Positions 8,151 through 16,248 of a stretch of DNA of 64,000 nucleotides are shown piece after piece. The stretch spans positions 124,001 through 188,000 of the forward strand of contig NZ_QJTF01000003.1 of assembly GCF_003217235.1 (NCBI RefSeq). Direction: 5' to 3'. The DNA is from Paramesorhizobium leguminum (GTDB lineage: Bacteria; Pseudomonadota; Alphaproteobacteria; Rhizobiales; Rhizobiaceae). Numbering within the stretch: position 1 is the first letter of the stretch; each line of letters opens with the position of its first letter. The notes under the pieces were generated by a model, which did no database searches, was not told the origin of the DNA, and worked only from the letters and a program-made list of their open reading frames with translations. A program made the position numbers and the translations under genes.

Positions 8151-8161
8151 ATCATGATTGA
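7961..8161 (+). CDS. Small prophage protein, 66 residues
   Basis: Starts 8 nt inside the previous gene behind GAGG. Compact, mixed α/β sequence with STADEIINAGGAFWLLGEPK near the end. No family recognised. It also ends in KEASN plus the same ribosome-site junction as the gene before it. Confidence 0.55.
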   Translation: MADLVLRPSSHYPDKPFALQLRHHGPVETEYRTLCRVNRSTADEIINAGGAFWLLGEPKEASNDHD

Positions 8162-8291
8162 GGTTCCTATCGGCCTGATTATTTTCACCGCCCTCATCAT
8201 AGGCATCGTCATCGGGTGGATTGGCGGGGCAATCACCGCTGCCGAGGTGATGAAACGTAATGGAAGGCGATTAAACCATGACGACGCATGA
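8148..8291 (+). CDS. Small membrane protein, prophage
   Basis: 47 residues from the ATG at 8148, well placed behind AAGGAGG; an ATG two codons later is an alternative. Residues 3-30 form one hydrophobic helix with a Gly-zipper look (GLIIFTALIIGIVIGWIGGA), followed by a basic tail. Function unknown; size and topology fit a phage membrane micro-protein. Confidence 0.55.
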   Translation: MIMIEVPIGLIIFTALIIGIVIGWIGGAITAAEVMKRNGRRLNHDDA

Positions 8292-8544
8292 CGAAGTCGA
8301 ACTCGTAGAGCGCGTGGCGCGGGCGATAGTGGAAGCTACCGGCGGCCCATGGGAGCTAATATCCTGTGCCGGGCAGCAGGCAGCACGGCACGAAGCCAAA
8401 GCCGCCATCTCTGAAATCAGCGCCGTGCTGGAAGAGCCGAACGAAGCGATGCTTGAGGCTGTAAACAGTCTGCCATCGGCATATGGCAACGTTTGGCGCT
8501 GGAAGACGATGCTCGCCGCCAGCCCGCTAGGAGGCAACCCATGA
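8278..8544 (+). CDS. Small helical prophage protein
   Basis: 88 residues. The start VELVERVARAIVEA followed by an Ala-rich helix, and LAASPLGG at the C-terminus, is a pattern seen in many short phage ORFs. No function recognised. Its last codons (ASPLGG) carry the ribosome site of the next gene and are duplicated at the end of that next gene. Confidence 0.6.
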   Translation: MTTHDEVELVERVARAIVEATGGPWELISCAGQQAARHEAKAAISEISAVLEEPNEAMLEAVNSLPSAYGNVWRWKTMLAASPLGGNP

Positions 8545-8711
8545 CGCCACGGTTTTACATGATCTTTGGCGCATGTGCCGGGCTTGTCTGCCTCGTTGCA
8601 GATTGGGGCGGCGCTTCTGTTCCGGTGACCCTTTTCGCAGCCGGAGCACTATTCGGGAAAGGGTATGGAGTTTGGGAGGAGCGCTCGCGCAGAGCCAGCC
8701 CGCTAGGAGGC
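8518..8711 (+). repeat. Duplicated gene junction (18 bp, 8518-8535 and 8694-8711)
   Basis: GCCAGCCCGCTAGGAGGC occurs exactly at 8518-8535 and 8694-8711. Each copy encodes the ASPLGG end of one gene and carries the GGAGG ribosome site of the next. Confidence 0.88.
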
Positions 8712-8720
8712 GCGGAATGA
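8541..8720 (+). CDS. Small two-helix membrane protein, prophage
   Basis: 59 residues, ATGA-coupled. Two short hydrophobic stretches (about 5-20 and 26-42) are separated by ADWGG, giving a hairpin membrane topology, then a basic tail (EERSRR). It ends RASPLGGAE, repeating the end of the preceding gene. Function unknown. Confidence 0.55.
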   Translation: MTPRFYMIFGACAGLVCLVADWGGASVPVTLFAAGALFGKGYGVWEERSRRASPLGGAE

Positions 8721-8968
8721 AGCTGACTAAGGCAAAGAGGGCCGTCCTATCGATGATGAGAGATGGAGCCGTGATAAAAGAATTCGATGAAGTCACGCCT
8801 TCGTGGTGGCTTGAAGGAGGTAGCGCGGTTTACCCGCGAACTGCAAAGGGCTTGATCCGCATGAAAGCGATTGAATATTTCGCACACGAGGGCGGTCAGC
8901 CTGGAATTCTCAGCTACCGCATCACTGAAGTCGGTCGCCAAGCATTGCGAGAAGGGGAGAGAGGATGA
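8717..8968 (+). CDS. Small winged-helix-like prophage protein
   Basis: 83 residues, ATGA-coupled. The order helix (KAKRAVLSMMRDGAV), strand, helix (AKGLIRMKAIEYF) and a β-wing ending SYRITEVGRQALREG matches a winged-helix DNA-binding fold of about 80 residues. This is a pattern-level inference. It directly precedes the excisionase-like gene, so a regulatory role in excision or lysogeny is possible. Confidence 0.58.
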   Translation: MKLTKAKRAVLSMMRDGAVIKEFDEVTPSWWLEGGSAVYPRTAKGLIRMKAIEYFAHEGGQPGILSYRITEVGRQALREGERG

Positions 8969-9171
8969 GCAAATCCACCCAAAATCTGAATGGAACAGAT
9001 GGCCTCGATCTCGTATGGGGTATCAAGGCTATTGCGGAGCTCATTTCCCGGACCGAACGTCAAACTTTTTATTTGGCATCTGAGGGTAAGATACCCGTCA
9101 AGCAGGTCGGGGGGCGATGGGTAGCGTCGCGAAGGAAACTGATCGATTTCTTCATGGGGGATGCCGCCTAA
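8965..9171 (+). CDS. Excisionase-like helix-turn-helix protein
   Basis: 68 residues, ATGA-coupled to the gene before and TAATG-coupled to the integrase after. The core reads WGIKAIAELISRTERQTFYL, then a wing-like GKIPVKQVGGRWVASRRKL. This is the MerR/AlpA-like winged HTH typical of excisionases and of small proteins paired with integrases. Its position immediately before int supports a role in directing excision or controlling int. Other small HTH regulators with the same fold cannot be excluded. Confidence 0.78.
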   Translation: MSKSTQNLNGTDGLDLVWGIKAIAELISRTERQTFYLASEGKIPVKQVGGRWVASRRKLIDFFMGDAA

Positions 9172-10442
9172 TGTCGATCCGCAAGCGCACTTGGACCACA
9201 GGCAAGGGCGCTGAAAAAATCGCGTGGGTTGTCGATTACGTTGACACCAAAGGCAAACGTCGGCTGAAAACCTTCGCGAAGAAGAAGGAAGCCGACGCCT
9301 TCGCCAGCAAGACAGATGTAGAGGTGCGTGAGGGCGTCCACGTCGCTGACAGCGCAACCGTAACGGTCGAGGCTGCGGGGAAGTTGTGGATTGCGTCGGT
9401 GAAGTCGTCCGGGCTGGAACGATCTTCCATCGAGGACTATGAGCGAACCCTGCGACTGCATATCAATCCCTTCCTCGGTTCCGTGAAGCTCAGCGCTCTG
9501 AATACCGTGCGGCTTCGATCATACGAGGATGAGCTTCGGGGGGCAGAAAGATCGCCCCAAACCATCAAACGGACCCTCACGACGATGGGAACGATGCTCG
9601 CGGACTCTCAGGAGCGCGGCCTTGTGATTAGGAATGCGGCGCGTGAGATGCAATCTCGAAGGGGAATCAGTTCGACGCGCACAGAGAAGCGCCAGAAAGG
9701 GCGTTTGAAGGTCGGTGTAGACATTCCCAACAGAGAAGAGATTTCAGCGCTCCTTGGCGCCATTTCGGGCCGTTGGCGGCCCCTGTTTATGACGGCGGTA
9801 TTTACAGGGCTTCGCGCGTCGGAACTTCGCGGGTTGCGCTGGAAAGATATTGACTTCGATAAACGAACGATCCGAGTGCACCAAAGGGCTGACCGATACG
9901 ACGATATCGGAGCTCCCAAATCTATTTCGGGCGAACGAACGCTACCTGTCCCTCCGTTGGTCATCAACGCGTTGCGTGAATGGAAACTGCAATGCCCTAA
10001 GCGAAAAACGGAAAAGCTCGATGCCGATGGGAACCCGGTCATGTCGCTCTATCTCGTGTTTCCGAACGGCGCCGGCAATGTGGAAGGGTTGCGGAATATC
10101 CTGCGGCGCGGGCTTCACCCATCATGGGTCAATGCTGGTGTTGCCGTCGATACCGGCGATAAGGATCAAGAAGGCAACCCGATCCTTGAACCCAAATATA
10201 CCGGTCTTCATTGCGTCCGGCACTGGTATGCCTCATGGTGCATCAATCGGAAAGCGGATGGCGGACTGGAACTGCCCCCAAAGCTGGTTCAGGAGCGCAT
10301 GGGACACTCGACCATCGCCATGACAATGGACACTTACGGACACCTATTCCCGCGCGATGATGATGGAAAAGAGCTTGCCGCAGCAGCGGCTGACCTCTTT
10401 GAGAAGAGGAATGCGAGCAATCGCGATGATTCGTGCCCTTAG
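9171..10442 (+). CDS. int: Tyrosine-family site-specific integrase
   Basis: 423 residues from the ATG overlapping the stop of the excisionase-like gene. An N-terminal AP2-like arm-binding region (about 1-60), a SAM-like core-binding domain (about 65-170) and a C-terminal catalytic domain are visible. Catalytic residues are present: Arg near 214 in TGLRASELRGL, the HxxRH box near 346-350 (HCVRH), a His in MGHS and the nucleophile Tyr near 388 in MDTYGHLF. The enzyme recombines attP with attB through a phosphotyrosine intermediate. The gene points at the 3' end of a tRNA-Thr gene 160 nt downstream, the classic arrangement for tRNA-targeted prophages and ICEs. It looks intact. Confidence 0.95.
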   Translation: MSIRKRTWTTGKGAEKIAWVVDYVDTKGKRRLKTFAKKKEADAFASKTDVEVREGVHVADSATVTVEAAGKLWIASVKSSGLERSSIEDYERTLRLHINPFLGSVKLSALNTVRLRSYEDELRGAERSPQTIKRTLTTMGTMLADSQERGLVIRNAAREMQSRRGISSTRTEKRQKGRLKVGVDIPNREEISALLGAISGRWRPLFMTAVFTGLRASELRGLRWKDIDFDKRTIRVHQRADRYDDIGAPKSISGERTLPVPPLVINALREWKLQCPKRKTEKLDADGNPVMSLYLVFPNGAGNVEGLRNILRRGLHPSWVNAGVAVDTGDKDQEGNPILEPKYTGLHCVRHWYASWCINRKADGGLELPPKLVQERMGHSTIAMTMDTYGHLFPRDDDGKELAAAAADLFEKRNASNRDDSCP

Positions 10443-10453
10443 TATTGATTTCA

Positions 10454-10538
10454 TGTTGCATCGTATGTCGCGTGGATTAACCGCGGGCTACTGTAAATCA
10501 TTGTAATTTATGGGAATCAGTTTGCAACAAGCGCGACA
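10454..10538. promoter_or_regulatory. Candidate integrase/excisionase binding region
   Basis: Between int and the tRNA, TGTTGCA (10454) and TGTCGCG (10466) recur as reverse complements TGCAACA (10523) and CGCGACA (10532). They flank two TGTAA-type repeats (TGTAAATCA at 10492, TTGTAATTTA at 10501). Clustered short repeats beside an attachment site fit arm-type protein-binding sites; binding is inferred. Confidence 0.4.
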
Positions 10539-10601
10539 AGAGTTTTACCCGAATTCACTCAATCAAATCGGCGCAACCCCTTGAATTTAATGGGTAATTT
10601 T

Positions 10602-10677
<76 letters not shown>

Positions 10678-10854
10678 ACTGCGTTCGAGTTAGCACAATC
10701 GATCGATCTGTAAAATAAAAAATCGCCAAGCAAGTCCAGGAAAAGTGTGAAGCGGTTTTCCCAGCGGACTTGCGCAAAATCAGGAAGGAGGAATGGCCAC
10801 GGAGATTTCTCTATGGTAGCCAATACACTCCGCGACCCTGCCATACGGAACATC

Positions 10855-11628
10855 ATGAACCGGAAGATCAACGCCTTTTCGTTCATTTCCTCGGATTCCA
10901 GCGAATCGATGGAAGCCGCGCGGCATCTGGCGGCGCTCTATGGCCAGGAGCGGCCTGAGAACGCCGATGTAATCGTGGCGCTTGGCGGTGATGGCCTCAT
11001 GCTCCAGACGCTGCATGATTTCATGAATTCCGGCAAACCGATCTACGGGATGAACCGCGGCTCCGTCGGCTTTCTCATGAATGCGTATCACGAGGACGGC
11101 CTGCGCGAACGCATCGAGGCGGCCCACGCCGAAACCATAAGGCCGCTGACGATGGAAGCGGAAACGGAAGGGGGTGACACCGTCATCGCCCTGGCGATCA
11201 ATGAGGTATCGCTGCTGCGCCAATCCTACCAGGCGGCGAAGATCAAGATCAGCATCGATGGCAAGACGCGGCTCGAAGAGCTGATCTGCGATGGCGTATT
11301 AGTGGCGACGCCCGCCGGTTCCACCGCCTATAATCTCTCCGCGCAAGGACCGATCCTGCCGCTCGATTCGCCGCTGCTTGCGCTCACCCCGGTCAGCCCC
11401 TTCCGTCCACGCCGCTGGCGCGGTGCGCTCCTTTCAAAAGATGTGACGGTGCGTTTCGATATCCTCGAAGGCGACAAGCGACCGGTCAATGCCGTGGCCG
11501 ATCACACCGAGGTTAAATCCGTTGTCTCCGTCACCATCCGCGAAGCGCCGGACAAGACGGCCACGATCCTGTTCGACCAGGACCACTCGTGGAACGAGAG
11601 AATTCTCGCTGAGCAGTTTCTCTATTGA
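10855..11628 (+). CDS. nadK: NAD kinase
   Basis: Phosphorylates NAD to NADP in the cytoplasm. From the ATG at 10855 the protein is 257 residues, as I recall for this family in Brucella relatives; in-frame starts further upstream (10813, 10747) would add an unconserved leader. The ATP-grasping GGDG motif is at 44-47 ([12 protein letters not shown]), the conserved NE pair at 116-117 and TPAGSTAY at 152-159. It is the first chromosomal gene after the tRNA attachment site and appears intact. Confidence 0.95.
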   Translation: MNRKINAFSFISSDSSESMEAARHLAALYGQERPENADVIVALGGDGLMLQTLHDFMNSGKPIYGMNRGSVGFLMNAYHEDGLRERIEAAHAETIRPLTMEAETEGGDTVIALAINEVSLLRQSYQAAKIKISIDGKTRLEELICDGVLVATPAGSTAYNLSAQGPILPLDSPLLALTPVSPFRPRRWRGALLSKDVTVRFDILEGDKRPVNAVADHTEVKSVVSVTIREAPDKTATILFDQDHSWNERILAEQFLY

Positions 11629-11856
11629 AACAATGAAACGCAAAGTTATATCTAACACCAGGAATTCAGCCATTTCGGTTGACTTTTGCGCAGGTGCGAC
11701 GTAACGCCTTCCTGCAAGTAAACGCTGAGCGTATTGATTGGCGCTTTTCTTGTCTTTGTGTGCGCTTTGTCATTGCTTCTGACACTGCCGCTTCGACAGA
11801 ATGTCGCTTTGACAGGATCGGCGTGATAAACTTCCAAAGAGAGAGCTACGCCTCCA

Positions 11857-13407
11857 TTGACCACCTTTGCCGATCTCGGCCTGTCTCCGAAAGTGCTCGC
11901 AGCCGTTGAAGCCGCGGGTTACACCACACCGACCCCCATCCAGGCGGACGCCATTCCTCACGCGCTGGAGCGTAAGGACGTTCTCGGCATCGCCCAGACG
12001 GGAACCGGCAAGACCGCGTCCTTCGTCCTGCCGATGCTGACGTTGCTGGAGAAGGGTCGTGCCCGGGCACGTATGCCGCGCACGCTCATTCTCGAGCCGA
12101 CGCGCGAGCTGGCGGCGCAGGTTGAAGAAAACTTCGCCAAATATGGCATCAACCATCGCCTCAACGTGGCGCTGCTGATTGGTGGCGTCTCGTTCGATGA
12201 GCAGATGCGAAAGCTGGAACGCGGCGCGGATGTGCTGATCGCCACGCCCGGCCGTATGCTGGACCATTTCGAGCGCGGCAAGCTGCTTCTGACCGGCGTC
12301 GAGATCCTCGTCATCGACGAGGCCGACCGGATGCTCGACATGGGCTTCATTCCCGATATCGAGCGCATCTGCAAGCTGATCCCCTTCACCCGCCAGACCC
12401 TGTTCTTCTCCGCCACCATGCCGCCGGAGATCACCAAGCTGACGGAGCAGTTCCTCCATTCGCCGGTCCGCATCGAAGTGGCGAAGGCCGCCACGACCGC
12501 CGCGACCGTGACCCAGCGCCTGGTCAAATCCGGCAAGAAGGATTGGGAAAAGCGCGCCGTGCTGCGCGATTTGATCCGCGCCGAGAACGACGAATTGAAG
12601 AATGCCATCATTTTCTGCAATCGCAAGAAGGATGTCGCCGAACTCTTCCGCTCGCTGGTCAAGCATGATTTCGATGCCGGCGCGTTGCATGGCGACATGG
12701 ACCAGCGCGCGCGCATGGCCATGCTGGCAGGCTTCCGGGAAGGCAAATTGAGATTGCTGGTCGCCTCGGATGTCGCCGCCCGCGGCCTCGATATTCCTGA
12801 GGTAAGCCACGTCTTCAATTTCGACGTGCCGATCCATTCGGAGGATTATGTCCACCGCATTGGCCGCACGGGCCGCGCCGGGCGCTCCGGCAAGGCGTTC
12901 ACCCTTGTCACCGCTTCCGATGCCAAATATCTCGCCTCGATCGAGAAGCTGATCGGCAATGACATCGAATGGCACGATGGCGATCTGTCCACTCTGGCGC
13001 CCTCGACCGAGACCGAGGAAGCGCCGCGTCACAGCCGCAATGCGCGCGGCGGCAAGAGCGGCGAGCGCAGGGAAAGCAGCCGTTCCCGCCGGGATACCAA
13101 GCCGGACATGGACGCACCCGCCCTGCCCCAGGTCGACGCCCCCAGCATGTCCGATCACGATATTTCTGAGCCAAGCATGCCTGAGTCCCGTCAGCCTGAG
13201 CATGAGACACCGATGCCGCGCGCGGAAAAACCGCATCGCGAGGCAATCCGGAAAAGCAATGATGAGCGTCGCGGCAGGCCTCAGCATGAGCATGGCCCAA
13301 GCCATGACCGCCACCGCCGCAACTACCGCGACCGCGACGACGAGCCGGCGCCGCTCGGTTTCGGGGATGATATTCCAGCCTTTATGCTGATCGACGCGAA
13401 GATTTAG
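11857..13407 (+). CDS. DEAD-box RNA helicase, RhlE-like
   Basis: 516 residues from a TTG at 11857; the family begins F-x-x-LGL shortly after the start, and GAGAGAG precedes it. All superfamily 2 motifs are seen: Q motif near 26-29, AQTGTGKT at 46-53, PTRELAAQ at 81-88, DEAD at 154-157, SAT at 185-187 and HRIGRTGR near 330. A 130-residue C-terminal extension is basic, Arg/Ser- and Pro/His-rich, as in RNA-binding tails of RhlE/CsdA-type helicases. It unwinds RNA in ribosome assembly or cold adaptation in relatives. The 228-nt leader upstream contains no gene and may be a long 5' UTR. Confidence 0.93.
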   Translation: MTTFADLGLSPKVLAAVEAAGYTTPTPIQADAIPHALERKDVLGIAQTGTGKTASFVLPMLTLLEKGRARARMPRTLILEPTRELAAQVEENFAKYGINHRLNVALLIGGVSFDEQMRKLERGADVLIATPGRMLDHFERGKLLLTGVEILVIDEADRMLDMGFIPDIERICKLIPFTRQTLFFSATMPPEITKLTEQFLHSPVRIEVAKAATTAATVTQRLVKSGKKDWEKRAVLRDLIRAENDELKNAIIFCNRKKDVAELFRSLVKHDFDAGALHGDMDQRARMAMLAGFREGKLRLLVASDVAARGLDIPEVSHVFNFDVPIHSEDYVHRIGRTGRAGRSGKAFTLVTASDAKYLASIEKLIGNDIEWHDGDLSTLAPSTETEEAPRHSRNARGGKSGERRESSRSRRDTKPDMDAPALPQVDAPSMSDHDISEPSMPESRQPEHETPMPRAEKPHREAIRKSNDERRGRPQHEHGPSHDRHRRNYRDRDDEPAPLGFGDDIPAFMLIDAKI

Positions 13408-13464
13408 GAACAGACGCGGTTCGTCATCCTGGAGCACTTCACCGTCTGAGGGAAGCCATGGCGA

Positions 13465-13678
13465 CCCCTTCATCCTCGTGGTTCGAGGCTCGCTACGCTC
13501 GCACCTCACCATGAGGATGAAGGGGCGTCGGCGGTTCAATAGCCCTCGTCCTTCGAGGCTCCCCTTCGACAAGCTCAGGGTCGCACCTCAGGATGAGGGG
13601 AAAGGGTGCCGGCGCTTCAGTAGCCCTCATGGTGAGGTGTGAATGGAGCGCAGCGGAATGAGCCTCGAACCACGAGGG
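13465..13678. repeat. Cluster of three palindromic intergenic repeats
   Basis: Three related units fill the 320-nt gap between the helicase and the hydrolase. Unit 1 (13465-13524) has 13-bp perfect inverted ends, CCCCTTCATCCTC and GAGGATGAAGGGG. Unit 2 lies at 13543-13600 and unit 3 at 13624-13678 in opposite orientation. All share CCTCGTxxTTCGAGGCT and GCACCTCAxxATGAGG segments. They resemble the dispersed palindromic elements found between genes in Rhizobiales. No gene is seen in the gap. Confidence 0.85.
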
Positions 13679-13727
13679 CGCTTGGCGTCGATTCCATCAA
13701 AACAAGAACCGTTCGAACCCGCCCTCT

Positions 13728-14693
13728 TCAATCCCTATTCGCCCCCATCACAAACTCCGCCAGCTCCCTGCCATAACGCACCGGCTCTTCGTAGAACGGG
13801 CTGTGCCCGCTTTCCGAAAACAGCGAAAGACGGCTGTTCGGGTGGATGGCCTTGATTCGCTCCGACATGGCAACGCGAACCAGCCGATCGTGGACGCCAT
13901 GCGTCAGCAGGATCGGGCCGGTATAGGCCTTGAAAACTGGCTCCAGATCGGTCGTCTTGGTGCTCACGAAACCCTCGTTCACAGCTCGCGCCGTCATCCC
14001 GTTGACCACCAGCATCCGCTTCATCTCCAACTCCGTCGGTTGCTGATGGAAGCAGGCAGCGAGGAAATCGGCTGTCGCGGCGGTCCTTGTCGCCAAATCA
14101 TGCGAGGTCGCGATACCAGTGAACGCCATCGCCTCCTCGGTGAGCAGACCGCCGGATAGGTTGGTGACGGCATCGACCAGATTGACGCCCGCAATGCCCT
14201 CGCCGCCATATTTGCGCAAATAAGCCCCCGCCACATAGCCGCCGAGCGACCAGCCCACCAGCACGGGCCGGCGAAGTTTCGCCGCCTTGATCACAGCGGC
14301 AACATCGTCCGCCCACTTGTCGGCATCGGAATAGGCATCCGGTGAGGTTGATTTATCGGAATCACCATGGCCGCGCAGATCGAAGCTCACGATCCGAAAG
14401 CCTTTGAGCGCGGGATCGGCAAGCTGTTTCCCCCAACTCAGGCGGCTCTGCCGCAGGCCATGGATGAACAGGATTTCGGGCGCCTCTGGATCGCCCTGTG
14501 CTTCGCCGGCCAGCATCGTGCCGTCGCTCGATCGGATGGCGAATGTTTCGCGGGCAATGCCCTTTTCATTGACAGCGATTTCAGGCGTCGCGGCGGGCGC
14601 CGCGTAGGCCTGAGGCACCCAAGAGGTGGCGCCGATGGCGAGGCCGACAAGTCCGGCCATGCCGGAAAGGAATGCACGTCGTGAGTGCTGCAT
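13728..14693 (-). CDS. Tat-exported α/β hydrolase
   Basis: 321 residues. A twin-arginine signal is evident: SRRAFLSG at 4-11, a hydrophobic segment, then an AYAAPAA cleavage region near 30-34. The mature part has an α/β-hydrolase fold: oxyanion region FIHGL at 76-80, nucleophile Ser149 in GWSLGG, acid Asp269 in HGVHDR and His297 in SGHSPF. The substrate is unknown; the family includes esterases, haloperoxidase-like and lactone hydrolases. It is transcribed away from a TetR regulator with a palindrome between them, so control by that regulator is likely. Confidence 0.88.
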   Translation of the reverse strand: MQHSRRAFLSGMAGLVGLAIGATSWVPQAYAAPAATPEIAVNEKGIARETFAIRSSDGTMLAGEAQGDPEAPEILFIHGLRQSRLSWGKQLADPALKGFRIVSFDLRGHGDSDKSTSPDAYSDADKWADDVAAVIKAAKLRRPVLVGWSLGGYVAGAYLRKYGGEGIAGVNLVDAVTNLSGGLLTEEAMAFTGIATSHDLATRTAATADFLAACFHQQPTELEMKRMLVVNGMTARAVNEGFVSTKTTDLEPVFKAYTGPILLTHGVHDRLVRVAMSERIKAIHPNSRLSLFSESGHSPFYEEPVRYGRELAEFVMGANRD

Positions 14694-14734
14694 AAGTCCG
14701 CTCCATGTTGTTTAGCGACCGCTATTCAACTCAG

Positions 14735-14751
14735 TTGACATCACGTGTCAA
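14735..14751. promoter_or_regulatory. Candidate TetR operator palindrome
   Basis: TTGACA-TCACG-TGTCAA is a 6-bp inverted repeat with a 5-nt centre in the 77-nt gap between the divergent hydrolase and TetR genes. A TTGTTTAGYGAYC direct repeat flanks it (14708 and 14755). Symmetry and position fit the operator of the adjacent regulator. Confidence 0.5.
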
Positions 14752-14770
14752 GCGTTGTTTAGTGATCATT

Positions 14771-15448
14771 ATGGAACGAGATTTGAAATCACGCGGCGGC
14801 CGCCCCTGGAGTTTCGACCGGGAAAAGGCTGTCGAGACGGCGATGCGGCTATTCTGGCGGCATGGCTATGAGGGCGTGTCGATCGGCGACCTGACGAAGG
14901 AAATCGGCATCGCGCCTCCGAGCATCTACGCTGCCTTCGGCAGCAAGGCCGGGCTCTATAAGGAAGCGCTCGACCGTTACGAGGAGAAGTTCGGCTCGCT
15001 CGATGTCGAACCGATGAAGACGGGCGCCTCGCTGGCGGAAGCGGTGCGGGCGCTGCTGGAAGGAGCGGCGCGGGCGGTAACCGATCCGGACCGCGAGCGC
15101 GGCTGCATGATCTCCAGCGGCATGACGGAATGTCATTTTGACCATGCGGCGCTCGCCCGGGAGGCAACGTCGAGGCGCGACGCCATGCGGGAACAGATTG
15201 CGGAAGCGCTTGCGCCCTTCGCATCCAAGACCGATGCGCGGCGCCTTGCGCGTTATTTATCGGCCGTCATGCAGGGCATCTCGATCCAGGCGCGGGATCG
15301 CGCGACGCGGGCCGAATTGCAGGAAATCATCGAGGAGACGGTCGCCGGTTTAAAAGCGAGAGGCTTTGAGGAATGGTCGCGGACGGGCGTGTCTACTTCC
15401 CGCTCCTCACCGCCGCCTCATAAGCGCGGCGGGCCCAAACAGCCATGA
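14771..15448 (+). CDS. TetR/AcrR-family transcriptional regulator
   Basis: 225 residues from the ATG at 14771, the start that places RGGRPWSFDREKA directly before the first HTH helix. Residues about 18-62 form the TetR DNA-binding domain (AMRLFWRHGYEGVSIGDLTK then GIAPPSIYAAFGSKAGLY). The remainder is the helical ligand-binding domain. The pattern is close to the AcrR subgroup controlling oxidoreductases or hydrolases. The last 18 codons overlap the 3' end of the convergent tfoX-domain gene and read as low-complexity Ser/Pro/Lys, so the C-terminus may be a recent extension. Confidence 0.88.
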   Translation: MERDLKSRGGRPWSFDREKAVETAMRLFWRHGYEGVSIGDLTKEIGIAPPSIYAAFGSKAGLYKEALDRYEEKFGSLDVEPMKTGASLAEAVRALLEGAARAVTDPDRERGCMISSGMTECHFDHAALAREATSRRDAMREQIAEALAPFASKTDARRLARYLSAVMQGISIQARDRATRAELQEIIEETVAGLKARGFEEWSRTGVSTSRSSPPPHKRGGPKQP

Positions 15449-15716
15449 TGTCAGGGTCGTCGAGCGCATCGTCCGGAATGCTCCAATAGGGCATGGCGAC
15501 GGGCTTTGACTTGTTCTTTCCCTCATAAGTCCATTGCGAGCAGCCCGCCTCTTCAAAGAAAGGCGCGCTGGTTTTGTCGGCTTTCAACAGGATTTCATCG
15601 CGATACTCGATGGCGACGATCAAACCATCGTGATAGATGCCCTTGCCCCCGAACAGCCGCTTGATGACGACGGGCCCGAGCGACGAAAAGAGATCGCGAA
15701 TATCGTCATTGTCCAT
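15393..15716 (-). CDS. TfoX N-terminal domain protein
   Basis: 107 residues. LFSSLGPVVIKRLFGGKGIY at the N-terminus, then ILLKADKTSAPFFEEAGCSQ and YWSIPDDALDDPD, match the stand-alone TfoX-N domain found in small proteins related to the competence regulator TfoX/Sxy. Function is not established for this short form. It overlaps the TetR gene tail to tail by 56 nt and lies just downstream of the SufA-like gene on the same strand. Confidence 0.85.
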   Translation of the reverse strand: MDNDDIRDLFSSLGPVVIKRLFGGKGIYHDGLIVAIEYRDEILLKADKTSAPFFEEAGCSQWTYEGKNKSKPVAMPYWSIPDDALDDPDIMAVWARRAYEAAVRSGK

Positions 15717-15740
15717 GGACTGCCGCGCCCCAGGGAAGCG

Positions 15741-16121
15741 TCAGGCGGCGCTCTGCGCCTGTTGCAGCGCTTCCGACGAGGCAGGCGTCAATTCCACCGA
15801 TTCGCCGCAGCCGCATGCGGATGTCTGGTTCGGATTGTTGAAGACGAACCCCGTGCGCAATGTGGTGACCTCGAAATCCATTCGGGTTCCCAGCAGAAAA
15901 AGCACAGCCTCCGGCGCAATGAACACCCTCGCCCCATCCTTTTCGACCATATCGTCCCTGATATTGGGCTCCGTCACCAGATCGACCGCATATTCCATCC
16001 CGGCGCAACCGCCCTTTTTCACGCCGATACGGATGCCTTGCGCACCCTCGCGGTTACCCACGATCTCGCGTACACGCGCCGCAGCGGCATCGGAAACGGT
16101 CATGACTGCAAAACGGCCCAT
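15741..16121 (-). CDS. sufA: Iron-sulfur cluster assembly protein, SufA/IscA (HesB) type
   Basis: 126 residues. An A-type carrier that accepts and delivers Fe-S clusters. The three ligand cysteines are present: Cys39 in KKGGCAGM and Cys103/Cys105 in ACGCGES. The GFVFNNPN segment before the CGCG motif is typical of the family. The rest of the suf operon is not adjacent, so the sufA symbol rests on family resemblance rather than context. It heads a two-gene run with the tfoX-domain gene 24 nt downstream. Confidence 0.9.
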   Translation of the reverse strand: MGRFAVMTVSDAAAARVREIVGNREGAQGIRIGVKKGGCAGMEYAVDLVTEPNIRDDMVEKDGARVFIAPEAVLFLLGTRMDFEVTTLRTGFVFNNPNQTSACGCGESVELTPASSEALQQAQSAA

Positions 16122-16248
16122 ATCTGTCTCGCTTTTATTTCATTGGGCGCACGATCTTCAAAAGATCATGGCCTCGCCTTGAATTATAGGTAGTGTTGTA
16201 TCACCATCCCCGCAATAGACCAACATGCCGTCTATGGTGGAGGAAGAA

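Noticed and set aside
11770-13572. Long minus-strand open frame (600 codons) over the RNA helicase gene
   Set aside because: A high-G+C shadow frame; the + strand helicase has complete motifs and the minus frame has a low-complexity composition.
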